From Marisa cornuarietis (Eukaryota > Mollusca > Gastropoda > Architaenioglossa > Ampullariidae), in contig SMMW01000013.1 in assembly GCA_004794655.1 (NCBI GenBank), positions 2,812,001 to 2,876,000 of the forward strand: DNA of 64,000 bases, in the 5' to 3' direction. The notes below the pieces were generated by a model. That model made no database searches, was not told where the DNA came from, and saw only the letters and a program-made list of their open reading frames with translations. Positions 51,001-61,164 of this stretch are shown here, in pieces. The first letter of the stretch is position 1. Every line of letters begins with the position of its first letter. The translations under genes and the position numbers were made by a program.

Positions 51001-52932
51001 TGTAGTTATGTCAATGTACTGGTACCTGCATTACTAATTATTTCTTAATGACAATTTCATTCGTAGCACAGTTCAGCAATTAACTTTTAAACAATGTTTC
51101 TGTCAGGACAGGCATTTGCTTGCTCAGTATTGTATCCCTACTACATTTCTCCAAATGCTTTTAAGAAGTCTTCCCTTACTATCCGACTGCTTAATACTAA
51201 AACATAATGTGCCCATAGTGTGTGCATGCCAATGTGCTACATAAGACAGTTAATTTTGTATCTATGCATATCTATGGTAGGTGTACGTATATAAGTGAGG
51301 TGAGTATAAGATTTGCGCATACAAGTGTCTCTGTGTGGGGTTATGTTTGTGTGTGCATGAATGATGAGCTGTCATTTTATGTATCTGTGACTGAGTGATG
51401 GTCATGAGTTTTTTTGTTTGTAAGCCTATTTTTTGAAGCATGAAGAACTCTACACAAGAATTTGTCTGTGTATATACTGACATGTTGTCTTGTCAAAACT
51501 GATTTCTTATCCTTTTCCACCTTAGTCGCCAATCAGATTTTTTCTGCTGTTGAGTTTCAAGTGAACTAGCGAAATTTTTCATTAATGCCTATACTGTCAT
51601 AGTAATAAATTAAAATGATATGCAATGTGTAAATAAAGCTAATGGCTTGGAACAAAGTGTCAGCTATAATCAGCAATTATGTTACCCAAGTTTTGTCTGT
51701 TAAGAGGCCATGGTGCTTCTAAAAGCAACAGGATTCTAACACCATTCTTCCATCTAAACACTCATTATTATTTCTTTACGTACAACACTATTCAAGCATC
51801 ATAAACATCCAGCATCTTTAATCTTAACTCATACCAAAAATAAAACTGAAGGATACACTTCTGCAAATCTATATTTGTACTTTGACGTCGGAAAGTTAGC
51901 CCTGTCTCCTTTTCACGTGGGGCTGGTGATTCACCTTCCAACATTTCATCAAATCTCCCATGAAACTAGTTAAAGAAAAAAGTATAAACAGACATATATA
52001 TATATATACACACACACAGTTACTATCTACATGGCTGATACTGTACATATAAATTAGTTACTAATTCATTTATTGCAGTTGCAATATTTCTAATAATTTA
52101 AACAGTCAAAATTTGCCTTTATTACAAAAAATATTTTGACTGGCATTTTAAATGTATGATACAAATTCAATAATCTGACTGACTAAAATTCTCATGATTG
52201 AATATCTTCTCTTGCAGCAAGTATTACTATTGTTATCTTCTGAGACTAAAAAGAACCCAAAACATAGAAGTAAAAAAAAAAATTGGTTAAAGAAGAATAT
52301 GCTCAATGTCCCATTATCTTTCACAGATCATTAATAAAAATTAACTTATAATAAGAATGCCGTAATGGGGATGTGTCTATAGACTATACTTCTCCAGAAA
52401 CAATATTTTTTATCTCGGAATCACTAGTCCCACTAGTCTGCAAAACTCAAGCTTTTTTGTACTACTGTGTGCATGCTATACTTTTATAGTACACACAATT
52501 GTTCAGACTTTGAATTCATTCTACATTCCACATCTAGAGCATATTATTATACTGAACGTCATATCATAGCATGATATGAATCATATATGCACAAATATAA
52601 CACAGACAATGCAATGAACCAACCCGAGAAAAATACTGTTTCTGGAAAGAAGCTGTGCCGATAGCGAAAAATCTTGGTTAGACTTTAATGTCGGTGCTTA
52701 TTTTGGCTTTATACACAACATTTTACCTCAAAGATGGAATTTACAAAACAATTCTTAAGTCGAATGACAAATCGGGGTCAGTTGAGTAAAGAAATACAAT
52801 AACTACAATATACCAACATAAATATTTCCCACTCAACCGATTCTTTTTTCATATATAAGAAAATATATAGTATAACCATATCTGACTGTCGTATAATTAA
52901 AGAATTAATACCTGTCTTCTGCTTGTAGCCAT
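37256..52932 (-). CDS. NUP107: Nuclear pore complex protein Nup107
   Basis: Scaffold nucleoporin of the Y complex. Its C-terminal part pairs with Nup133 and its alpha-helical body with Nup96; it is needed for pore assembly and at kinetochores. Coding exons in transcript order: 52912-52932, 51935-51965 (or 51881-51965), 50288-50380, 49432-49517, 49259-49309, 48445-48514, 47255-47411, 46816-46975, 46083-46154, 45342-45439, 44980-45058, 44112-44225, 43628-43798, 42967-43172, 42586-42634, 41872-41962, 41359-41477, 41006-41141, 40344-40507, 39926-40028, 39278-39366, 38993-39064, 38586-38759, 38024-38092, 37592-37759, 37256-37360. All phases match, giving 915 (or 933) residues; human has 925. Landmarks: [64 protein letters not shown] and final DPIGYELV. 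The N-terminus is Ser/Thr/Pro-rich and poorly conserved, as in the family. The exon 2 donor is uncertain. Introns hold several transposon copies. Confidence 0.95.
41970..42000. repeat. 31-bp A run (T tract before NUP107 exon 16)
   Basis: On the minus strand this is an uninterrupted T run ending eight bases before the exon 16 acceptor (ATCCTAG|AAT), so it serves as an unusually long polypyrimidine tract. Confidence 0.9.
44271..44765 (-). mobile_element. LINE 3' fragment (CR1/L2-like), copy in intron 11
   Basis: Colinear with 46320-46732 and related to the C-terminal end of the element at 17905-19349. It ends, in minus orientation, in an (ATT)n tail at 44271-44285. The frame is broken. It lies between NUP107 exons 11 and 12 in the sense orientation of the gene. 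Confidence 0.8.
45561..45799. mobile_element. piggyBac-like MITE, copy 2
   Basis: Same 239-bp length and near-identical sequence as 29960-30198, flanked by TTAA at 45557-45560 and 45800-45803. The last terminal base is A instead of G. It sits between NUP107 exons 9 and 10. Confidence 0.88.
46320..46732 (-). mobile_element. LINE 3' fragment (CR1/L2-like), copy in intron 8
   Basis: Seen: a minus-strand frame with [35 protein letters not shown] and a final [11 protein letters not shown], the C-terminal end of a jockey-clade reverse transcriptase protein like that at 18.9-19.1 kb. It ends in (ATT)n near 46320-46330. Lies between NUP107 exons 8 and 9. Confidence 0.85.
48955..49080. repeat. Diverged tandem duplication, about 65-bp unit
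   Basis: Two adjacent copies, each running from GGATTTA(A/G)GAG(A/T)TGCTCTGTAA to TTAGATT(T)..TTTCTC, in NUP107 intron 5. Confidence 0.8.
49972..50262 (+). mobile_element. RTE-like LINE C-terminal fragment
   Basis: Seen: a plus-strand translation with [31 protein letters not shown] and, after a frame break, [18 protein letters not shown]. This is the conserved C-terminal end of the endonuclease/reverse transcriptase of RTE-like LINEs that are common in invertebrates. It lies antisense in NUP107 intron 3 and is non-functional. Confidence 0.8.
50291..50844. repeat. 554-bp tandem duplication, copy 1
   Basis: Identical, as far as I can read, to 50845-51398. This copy holds the working NUP107 exon 3 except its last three bases and donor, which lie just left of the repeat. 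Confidence 0.95.
50845..50934 (-). pseudogene. NUP107: Truncated duplicate of NUP107 exon 3
   Basis: It keeps the acceptor (CTACTACAG) and 90 of the 93 exon bases. The breakpoint at 50845 removes the end of the exon and the GTAAGT donor; the next bases on the minus strand read TCACTCAG. Without a donor it should be skipped. If used, translation would run into intron sequence and stop at a TAG about 140 bases further on. Confidence 0.8.
50845..51398. repeat. 554-bp tandem duplication, copy 2
   Basis: Second exact copy, directly adjoining the first with no spacer. Confidence 0.95.
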
Positions 52933-53200
52933 TGTCGAAGACTGAGTTTTGTTTCATTCAACCAAACACATTCACGCGCCTTCCAACAGGAAGAGTCGAC
53001 AAGGCTATTAAAATATTGACTCGGAAACGTGGCGGCATTCCGAAAATATCACAAAACCTGCAAGAATGTTTTCCCATAAATACATCATGACATTTCCTTT
53101 TAAATTAATACAAGTATATTTATCACAGAGAGCAATTAAGACACAGCTCACATATTTATTTCTAACAATAAAAACCCGTTCAGCCCAATGTCAACAGATA

Positions 53201-53340
53201 TTGTAGCCAGACTGAAGACACTAGAAAGCGATCCGCTTACTCTGTGGCCCTAGCGCCAAATCAGTCCGTTCCTCTTTAGGGTTCCAGGGAAGAGGATGGA
53301 AGTTCTCAAGGAGAATTTTCTGCTAAAATTCTAGTTCTCA
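53201..53340 (-). repeat. Candidate short LTR, NUP107 side
   Basis: On the minus strand it begins TGAGAACTAG and ends GTCTGGCTACA (TG...CA), and it matches 62296-62436 in the same orientation along its length. With the gypsy remnant lying between on the minus strand, a 3' LTR is the simplest reading. No matching 5-bp target duplication is visible, so it may be only a dispersed repeat. Confidence 0.45.
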
Positions 53341-53765
53341 TTCCTCGGGTGGGTTATCTAATGTGATACCTCGTGTTGTGTTCTTTTTTTCCCCATCTAC
53401 TACAAACCCGCACTTAACCGACCTTGGAATCTACAATTAAGAGATCCTGCTTTTTCCCAGACAAAATTGTGTTTTCTCCGGTTCGTTGTTCAACTCCACG
53501 GATCTTTATGTGTGCTCTGTTGTGTCACTGTTAAGATGACACAATTTCTTTCGCTCTAATGATACACGTTCATCTCATTCATACGACGAGGACACAGGTA
53601 GGCCCTACATCACGCTAGCATTCGTGCGGACTGATACGCTCACACAGGTAAGTAAGTCCCAAGACATAGATTTTATTTACACATATGAGTACTATTTCTA
53701 TTCTAACCTACATAGACTACTAAAACCTAGCACTTAACTTCCTATGGGGTGGGGAAAGAATAAGG
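53341..53765. other. No feature recognised
   Basis: Unique-looking sequence between the candidate LTR and the 97-bp tandem repeat. No gene seen. Confidence 0.4.
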
Positions 53766-53769
53766 GATT

Positions 53770-54085
53770 GATCCGAGTGACGGGAGCCGCTTTCCAGCGG
53801 GACCAAAACACTTTGTGGCAAAATGGCACTTCTCCCGTACTCGGGGTGGGTTTTACTTAGAGGGAAGGGATTGAGTAACAAGAGCCGCTTTCCAGCGGGA
53901 CCATAGCATTTTGCGGCAAAATAGTACTTCTTCCGTATTCAGGGTGGCTTTGCTTAGAGCGGATGGTAGAGTAACAAGAGCCGCTTTCCAGCAGGACCAG
54001 AGCACTTTGCGGCAAAATGGTATAGGCCTACTTCTCCCGTTCTCAGAGTGCTTTTGCTTTTCCAAGCAGGACCAGTCGCCTTTCG
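53770..54085. repeat. Tandem repeat, about 97-bp unit, 3 copies plus a part
   Basis: GAGCCGCTTTCCAGC(G/A)GGACC recurs at 53784, 53882 and 53978, each followed by GC(A/T)(C/T)TTTG(C/T)GGCAAAAT. A partial fourth unit with CAAGCAGGACCAG lies near 54066. The first two units carry the small hairpin CCGCTTTCCAGCGG. Confidence 0.9.
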
Positions 54086-54654
54086 GTAATAGGTACAAGA
54101 ACAAGCTTTTTCATGCTATCTATATCAAAATAATATTTGAGTACTACGTCACCCGCTGTGTTGTCGTCTGCCTCGCAATGCGCCGCTCGCGCGACCAAGT
54201 ATGGATCGAGGTGGAAGGGATGAAAGCTAGCACGGTCATCGATCGGTACACGCTGATTTAAGCGCTCCCGCCACAGTCCCCTGTCCTCAGACCTAATGTA
54301 CTAACTACAAAGTACATTAGTCCAAAATAAAAGAAATATAATGATAATTGCACAACATTTCCTTAAATATAAGCATGTCAAAACATTTCGTTGAAAAGAA
54401 GTAAGGTTACGTAGGTCAACATCTGGCAGAGAAATAATATAGAAGAAAACATCGTTCAGTTTCTGAAGTCCAACATGCACAAGTCATTTGACAGTTCTTT
54501 CACTTTTCTTGTGCAGTACATGAGTTTCTTTATAATATTTGTTAAGTTTTGACGTTCGGCAAAGCATAACACCAGAATCTTCTCCAGCGTCCATAGAACA
54601 CTCACTCCGCTTGCGACTGGTCACTCGTCGGCGTACGTCACTCTGTCGCGTGCA

Positions 54655-55015
54655 GAAGGCGCCAAGACTATAGGGGAATTTTCTCTAATTTTTTTCTAGC
54701 TAGAGAATGCATTCTGCACGTACAGAAATCATTCTGTACTTATAGAAGGCATTCTATACTTACAAAATTCATTTCTGTAGTTACAGAATACATTCTATAA
54801 GTACAGAATGAGTTCTTTAACTACAGAATGCATTCCTAGTTAGAGAAAACCTCGGTTAAAAACCAAAGTATTTCATTTATATTATACTCAGAAGTTGCTA
54901 TCCAATTCATTATATATATATATATATAATTCCATTCTGTAGCTACAGAAGGCATTCTTGCTATACAATTCAAGTTTCGTCGTACAGAAAGATTTCTTTA
55001 CCTGCAGATTTTAAG
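54655..55015. repeat. 20-bp-period palindromic repeat array, left
   Basis: The motif GGGGAATTTTCTC at 54673-54685 is followed by seven units of 20-21 bp at 54709-54850 (for example CATTCTGTACTTATAGAAGG). Each unit is roughly palindromic (ATTCTGTA..TACAGAAT). Degenerate units continue to about 55015 past a (TA)n run. The inverted counterpart lies at 58640-58836. Confidence 0.8.
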
Positions 55016-55099
55016 TACGGAACGAGGCTGGCCATTTGCATATGGGGCAAGAAGGTCAAAGATCAACCAATCAGTGCCCTCGAAACATGGCCTTAGTTC

Positions 55100-55185
55100 T
55101 AGTGTGTATCTGTTTACGGGGCTGGCGATCTTGCCTTAGTTGCTGGCTCGGCATAAAACACCAATTCCCCCCCCACACCACCCCC
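55100..55185 (+). repeat. SINE 3' fragment (family A)
   Basis: TATCTGTTTACGGGGCTGGC, TTGCCTTAGTTGCTGGCTCG and GCATAAAACACCAA plus a C-rich tail match the element at 1-105 and the inverse of 30303-30482. Confidence 0.65.
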
Positions 55186-55678
55186 CCTCCACCTCGCTTT
55201 CCGAGCTCAGCAGCTTCTCGGCCAAGCGCGTAGTGGCGTCCTTGGTAACCTCGGAACCTGGGTGTTTGGTGGTGACGTCATGCTCCATTCATGATTTGTT
55301 CTCATCCCACCAACACGCAACACCTGACTCCGCAGTCCTTCAAATAGGCCTTTTTCTCCTGCAAAGTGAAGTGATGAGGACAGTGGCGCAGTAAGATGCT
55401 TGGCTTTAGGAGGGAGTGGGGGCTTTCCATGCTGACAGTAAAGTTCACATTCTTGCCTTCCCAGTATCTTTTTTCCTACACCACCGAGGAGGGGGAAGGG
55501 TGACAGTAGGGAGTCTTGTTTTTTTATCAACATATCATCCTGTCTACACCAGAGTCTTACATCATCTTCTAACCAGTTACTTCTACAGGGTCTACACACT
55601 GATACAGTAGGAACACAGAACTACTGTCAGTAACTACTTCTTTCGCTTCAGCCTCTTTCTGTTCACAACACGGTTCCT

Positions 55679-56134
55679 CTATATCTCTCTGTCCTCTAGA
55701 GACGTACCAGACACGTTATCCTGCGTGCTACACTCGTACACGTCAGCGGAGGTATCATCACTAGCGGGTGCCACCCGTTTGCTTTGCGCGACGTCGCCCG
55801 TCCTACCTGTATCATCTTTACTGCTCGCCGCGTCGCTTTTACTGTCACCCACAGGTACAACACACGTCATTTCCTTAGGACAGAGCCCTAAGTCAGAATT
55901 CCCCTGCATGTCGATAGCTGAAACCTGATCGGTCAAGCCTTGACCACGAGCACGAGTCAGTACCCTGATTTGCGTTTGGCAACACTGAACACTCTTCTCT
56001 TTTACAACACCTTCTTGGTATTCTGGATAACCCATCTGCATTCCCATAAGATGAGCCCTTTCTGTGCTCTATCTCATAATCGTAAGTCTCTAACGAAGCT
56101 AACCATCTAGCTACCATACTTTCTGGCTCTTTAA
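55679..56134 (-). pseudogene. Gypsy pol remnant: RNase H end and linker
   Basis: The frame from about 56134 reads on as FKEPESMVARWLASLETYDY, then HRKGSSYGNADGLSRIP, the standard RNase H C-terminal end of Ty3/gypsy pol. The following RH-integrase linker (RVLTRARGQG) is shifted into another frame. No integrase follows: the sequence passes into a SINE fragment and unknown DNA. Confidence 0.8.
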
Positions 56135-57694
56135 AGGACAAACCAAGCGCAACATTTTTTCTTTATGATCGGGTTAAGTTCGTTTTAAAATGATAATTCC
56201 CAAAATATGAGTACATAATTGTGCTTAATTTTAACAACATAAGCCTTCAAACATCGGCATTCTCACCTGCCACTAGGAAAGCGGGAAAAATTACTCTCCT
56301 ATACTGAAGGTTCTCTTACGCGCCCTGAGTATTTGTAACAGCGAGTGTCTTCAAGTGAAATGAAGAAACATCGCTCAGGTTGTCGTGTTCAAGAAGAGAT
56401 TGATTTGCCCAGAAAATGAAACGGCTGATTTTGGAATACAGTCCTACAGATTGGAACTTAATTTCTATTGGAATGAAGTTAAAAAATAATTAAATGATCC
56501 AGACTGAATTTATTCATCAGACTGGTAAGTCGATCTTCTCCAGATCAAAATGTAATGGGCAACAATCACGGTCATTGCAGTCTACGTTGTATTATTACTG
56601 ATTGCTTGTTGCTAAGTGGGCGCAGTTGAGTTAATTTTCCCACGTGTATTATTGTTAATAAACTATTATAAATATATTTCAAAAGTGTTTGTCTAAGATA
56701 AACTCCTGTAATTTTATTTTTATTTTATAGGTACTAGTGACTGCATGATGATAAGGATTTTTTTACAATTAAAATATGATAGTTTGAAACATGTTCAATC
56801 GATTTAAAAACTGATTTCTTCCATATTTAGTTGCATGCAAAATTTTCTATTTGCTTACTGATACTCGCACGTGTTCCCGTTTAAGCTCCTTATAATATGT
56901 TTATCACTCTCAATTCTTTTTTGTTCCTTTTTTAGCTGTTTCGAGCTCGCACATCAATGGTACCCTCACACTGTCAGTTGTTTTTAGCATTGTGCTTGAT
57001 AAAGATACGACTGATGATGTGTTTGTGACTGTGTCACGATGTTACTTGTAGACCAGACGGTGTAGAAACCGTCGATGTTGCATATCTGGTGCTTGATCTA
57101 CCAGCAGTCGTAATTCGTTTTAACAGCTCGTGCTTTTGTATAGTAAGCACTGCTGTAGGAATAAGATTTCTTCGTTTTACTAAAAGTCCAAAACTTGCTT
57201 GTACTGTATAAGTGACTGGATAATAGTCGATTCTGAAATGTTTTGAGCAAATTTTTGAGTGCAGTGTGGGGACGAAGTTCGCACGGCACGTTTGAGCAAA
57301 GCAGGGACCTGTATATACACATCTCTGAACTAAGTTAATCCACTGGCGTCTGCTGCCATTATCTTTAGGATTTCCTTCATGAGTACAAACTAACTCTATC
57401 TGAGTGTCGATGAGAACATTCAGCAACAGTATAATTGTTCTGGTCAGTTTTCTTTTGCCGAGGATTGCATCTTTTCTCCTGACCAGCTAGTGCAGACGAC
57501 GCTATTTTTAGAAATACTTCCGTTTCGTCACTTCCTGTTTTATCGACAAATCCGGGTGTGCTTAAGAAAAAAATATTAATATAAAATCTTTTTTTTATAT
57601 AATATAAAAATCTGTCATGCCTCTTTGTCATGAAATACCACCGGAATATGTATTTGTGATACTTTGTGCTCTGTTTCCAGCGAATTTTTGGCCT
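56135..57694 (-). mobile_element. THAP-domain-bearing insertion in gypsy pol
   Basis: Seen: it splits the RNase H coding region precisely (WLKN on one side, FKEPE on the other), with CTTTAA on both sides (56129-56134 and 57693-57698). The ends are weakly inverted (AGGACAAA and AGGCCAAA). On the minus strand, about 57360-57100, lies part of a THAP zinc finger: RRQWINLVQR, ICSKHF and RRNLIPTAV. The N-terminal CxxC part and any transposase are not seen. It may be a decayed transposon with a THAP DNA-binding domain or a MITE carrying a captured gene piece. A TTAA target would be piggyBac-like, whereas THAP fits P-like elements, so the class is unresolved. Confidence 0.6.
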
Positions 57695-58059
57695 TTAATG
57701 TTCTTCAGCCATTTTAGGGAGCTATGATCTGTCCTCACAAGAAACGGTCTACCCCACAGATAATGAGAAAAGTGTTTCACAAATCTCACCACTGCGAACA
57801 GCTCTCGATACGTACTACAATAGTTTTTCCTGGGTGGAGACACAGAGAAGCTCGCGTATGCGATGACTTTCTCTTTCCCGCCCTGTATCTGTACAGAAGT
57901 GCGCTGACGTCAGTGTAGAGAATAAACTTTCCCTCTCTATAGTTGGGTAAGAAAGAACCGGGCCTGAAACTAATGTTGCCTTCAGTTTTATCGAATGAAG
58001 CCTGACATTGTTCACACCAATCGAACTTACGGTTCTTTTTTGTCAAGTCCGTCAGAGGC
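57695..58059 (-). pseudogene. Gypsy pol remnant: RNase H start
   Basis: Frameshifted pieces: KKNRKFDWCEQCQASFDK, then YTDVSA with the first catalytic Asp, and RELFAVVRFVKHFSHYLWGR followed by TDHSSLKWLKN. This is the RNase H domain of a Ty3/gypsy element, joining the RT upstream. At least one frameshift lies between 57815 and 57880. Interrupted at 57694 by the THAP insertion. Confidence 0.85.
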
Positions 58060-58636
58060 TTAGATATCTCTGCGAAGAAATGTACTTTCTGTAATAGAAC
58101 ACCGTCCCCAAGAATGAGCGACCTTTGTCACGTTACTAGGTACAGGCCAGTTTGCAACTGCTTTGACCTTTGACTTATCGCAGGTTGTACCGTGACGTGA
58201 AACTGTATGTCCGAAGAAAGAACATTCTGTCTGAAACAGCTTGCACTTAAACGGCTTCAGTTTGAGATTAGCATCTCTAAACTTTTCCAGTACTGTCCTT
58301 AAATGCTCTAATGCCTGTTCTTCTGTTTTCCCTAAGCAAATAACATCGTCTATATAGACTAGACATCTTTCAAACAGAATTCCACCCAAAACTAGCTCCA
58401 TCAATCTTTCGAAGGTTGCTGTGTTAGAGAGACCAAACGGCATCACCTTGAACTGAAAGAGCCCTCTATGCGTGGAAAACGCTGTCTTATGTTTGTCATT
58501 TTCGTCCATCTCAGTCTGGAAGAAGCCTTGTGCCAAGTCTAAAGTCGTGAACCAGACAGGGCATCGAGTGACCTACCAATGTGAGGAAGGGGAAAAGCAT
58601 CCTTCTTGGTACACTCGTTCAACTTTCTGTAGCTAT
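58060..58636 (-). pseudogene. Gypsy pol remnant: reverse transcriptase
   Basis: Ty3/gypsy RT with RKLNE, then after a frame break LFQFKVMPFGLSNTATFERL, the catalytic box LVYIDDV and FFGHTVSRHG. It contains in-frame breaks, including a stop before the 58536 segment, so it is inactive. The RT N-terminus and protease are missing: at about 58636 the sequence changes abruptly to the 20-bp repeat array. Confidence 0.88.
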
Positions 58637-58639
58637 TTC

Positions 58640-58836
58640 TAGCTATACATTGCAATGTATAATTATAGAATGCAATGTATAGCTATACATTGCATTTTAT
58701 ACTTATAGATTGCATTTTATATTTATACAGTTCATTCTATACAAGTATCAAATGCAATGTATAGCATGTATAATTATACATTACAATTTATAGCTAGAAA
58801 TAGCAAATTTGAGAAAATTCCCCTCTTAGCGCCCCA
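58640..58836. repeat. 20-bp-period palindromic repeat array, right
   Basis: Four perfect-length 20-bp units at 58651-58730 (for example TGCATTTTATACTTATAGAT), then degenerate units. It ends in GAGAAAATTCCCC at 58811-58823 and TTAGCGCC. This is the inverse of the left array at 54655-54850, including the GGCGC(C/T)AAGA outside the motif. Confidence 0.8.
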
Positions 58837-58911
58837 TACGAGTGCTGTGTGTTTAGTTGATTTACATCGTGTGGCGTTTTTGTTGTTGGGATTAATATTA
58901 TTCAATCGGAT

Positions 58912-60300
58912 ATGGGTAGAGACAGAGACAAGCAGCGAAAATATGATTCCGGCGCAAAGAAAGTAAAAAAGAGGAAAGAGCGAGACGAATTTGAAAGAAG
59001 TCAAAGAGGGTCTTTCGAAAAAGTCTTAGTGATTAGGCATTCCTCAGGTTCATCAAATCATTTCCGGGAGGAAACCACAAACGTGCCGATACAAATTAAG
59101 AGAAGAATCTTAATGAGCATCCGGAAGCTCCACTTTTATTTATTACGTGCAGTGATTCGGATAATCAAAATATTGAGCAACAGAAAACTTTTTCTGCCAA
59201 AGAAGACATTGAACATGAAGTCAACGAAAACAAGAACGAATGTTCAGCTACTAGTGAAGGTTTCCAGAGTTTTTCAGACTCAGAACAGGATATTGATGAC
59301 CACGAGGCAGGCCATGCAGAGCAAGAACTTACGCTTCTAACTGCTGGTGACACAGAAATAGATATATTTGATCCCGGCAACTGGAGCTACGTGAACATGA
59401 ATGAGAGCATTGTTACTATCATGGTGGAGAAATGCCCTGTAAGAATCGCTAATGAATGGCGATTTCCGCTGGATGCAAAAAATAGGCATTTCAAGGAAAC
59501 TGTCTAATGGGCAATGTGTAGACAGAAAATGGTTGGTGTACTCAAAAAGCCAAAGATGCCGCCTTTCGCCTTTGTTGCAAATTATACGCCATTGACAATA
59601 ACCAAAACAATAAACTAACACAGGACGGTAACCGTGATTGGAAGCATCTTTCCACAACTCTAAAAAAATCATGAAATTTCCAAAGAGCACATCATAAATT
59701 TAAAACTATGGATGGAATTTGAGCAACGGTTAGCAACAAAATCTACTGTGGATCAGAATCTTCAGGACACCATTGAGAAGGAGAGATTGCACTGGCGCTC
59801 CGTTCTTCATCGAATTTTGGCAGGAGTGAAATATCCTGCTTCCAACCATAAGGCGTTTGGCAGCACAAGAGAGAGGCTTGAAGACCCCCATAATGGTCCT
59901 TTTCTGGGCTTAATGGAAATGCTAGCAACATATGATCCCACAATAAAAGAACACATTCGTAGAATCAAAAACGAAGAAATATTTGACCACTACTTGGGTC
60001 ATCAGATTTAAGACGAGTTGATTCAACTAAGGTCATCGGAAGCTCAAAAGAAGATTTTAGAGAAGGTACAAAAGGCAAACTATTTTTCTGTTATTCTTGA
60101 CTGTACTCCCGACGTGAGTGATAAAGAACAAATGAGCTTAGGGATGCGATTTGTCGATGTGACTGACAAGGATGTCAGAACATTTCACCGAATTTTTACT
60201 TGCGAAAGAGCACTTCCAAGATATGGGTTACAAATTTTCATTAAACTACGAAAAACTCATAGAAGAGTTCGCCCCCAAAAAAGGTCAGGAAAGTGAATTT
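58912..60300 (+). pseudogene. Decayed hAT transposase, ZMYM1/TTF-type
   Basis: Segments occur in family order but in more than one frame. From ATG 58912 comes a basic N-terminus (RKYDSGAKKVKKRKERDEFE). At 59370 comes the TTF-type zinc-finger region (DPGNWSYVNMNES, then FPLDAKNRHF), with WLVYSKS near 59545. At 59712-60300 comes the DUF4371 start (EFEQRLATKSTVDQNLQDTI, NGPFLGLMEMLATYDP, EHIRRIKNEEIF, NYFSVILDCTPDVSDKEQMS). A TAA at 60009-60011 and frameshifts interrupt it, and the C-terminal half with the hAT dimerisation domain is absent. Known: these resemble cellular ZMYM1-like proteins derived from hAT. Inserted within the gypsy remnant between gag and RT. Exact element ends were not found. 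Confidence 0.85.
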
Positions 60301-61160
60301 TTGACATTTCGCCTGTGTGACCAATCTATCTTTTTTTTTTAACTTTTGGGTTTATGATAGAAACAGCCGGAAGATTAGTTATGGTGACCTACATGTTGGT
60401 TCTCGTTAGTAGAAGAAAACAGCCAAACCAAAAATATGTTTATATGTAGTACAGTGTATTAGTATTATGTGTACAGTGCAGTGTGGAAACAATGTACATA
60501 ACTTACCAGTCTGGTGCGGAAGTGAATAATTTATTGTGAAAAATATTTTGACCATCCCCACATGACATGTTGGACGAAAGTGAAGCCTTGAATGCTGCCA
60601 ACTGTTCAAAAGATTCAAATGACTTGTCGTGGAAAAGATAAGAGAATTCCATAAAAATGTACAATTAAACTATACTGGACGCGCTCATCAGGATACGCAC
60701 ACGTTTAGATTCAGATAAATATAACAAATAGGCCTACTGTATATATATATATATATTTTTATTTCACTCTGGAATGAAAGGAAGACTTTCGTGTCGCAAA
60801 AATAACTGCCGCGACGCTGTAACCTCATAAAAATAGTAGACATACCTTGATTGTCACGAAAGGCGGTTTGCACTTTTCTGCGGTTTGCTTGACGACCTCG
60901 TCTCGTCAGCACACCACCACCGGAATACAATGCATCTCTCCTGTCGCGGCATGTATACTATTGTTATAAATCTTAAAAGGTTATTCATTATTCGGAAGAC
61001 ATCGAGCACTTTTTATTGCCCTGCTACGTATGTTGTGCCGGCTTTCAAAGGCCCCGCAATTCTATTTGCCCAAGGTAGCGCCGGCTCTGCTACCCTTAAC
61101 CCTTTCTAGTTTTCCGAAGCGCATGGCGCGTTTTCGTTGTGAACCCGTGTCACCGCCTGA
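60301..61160. other. Unassigned sequence inside transposon nest
   Basis: No protein family recognised. A strong donor-like CAAG|GTATGT on the minus strand near 60843 follows a short open stretch starting at 60930, but nothing else supports an exon. It may be the rest of the hAT element. Confidence 0.35.
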
Positions 61161-61164
61161 GTTA

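Noticed and set aside
51262..51483. 73-codon minus-strand frame
   Set aside because: It is NUP107 intron sequence around the copy-2 border; low-complexity His/Tyr/Thr content with no homology.
55207..55599. 130-codon minus-strand frame beside the SINE fragment
   Set aside because: No recognisable domain, overlaps plus-strand frames, and lies in transposon debris.
60688..60930. Possible exon with a strong donor
   Set aside because: No acceptor, partner exon or protein family could be found.
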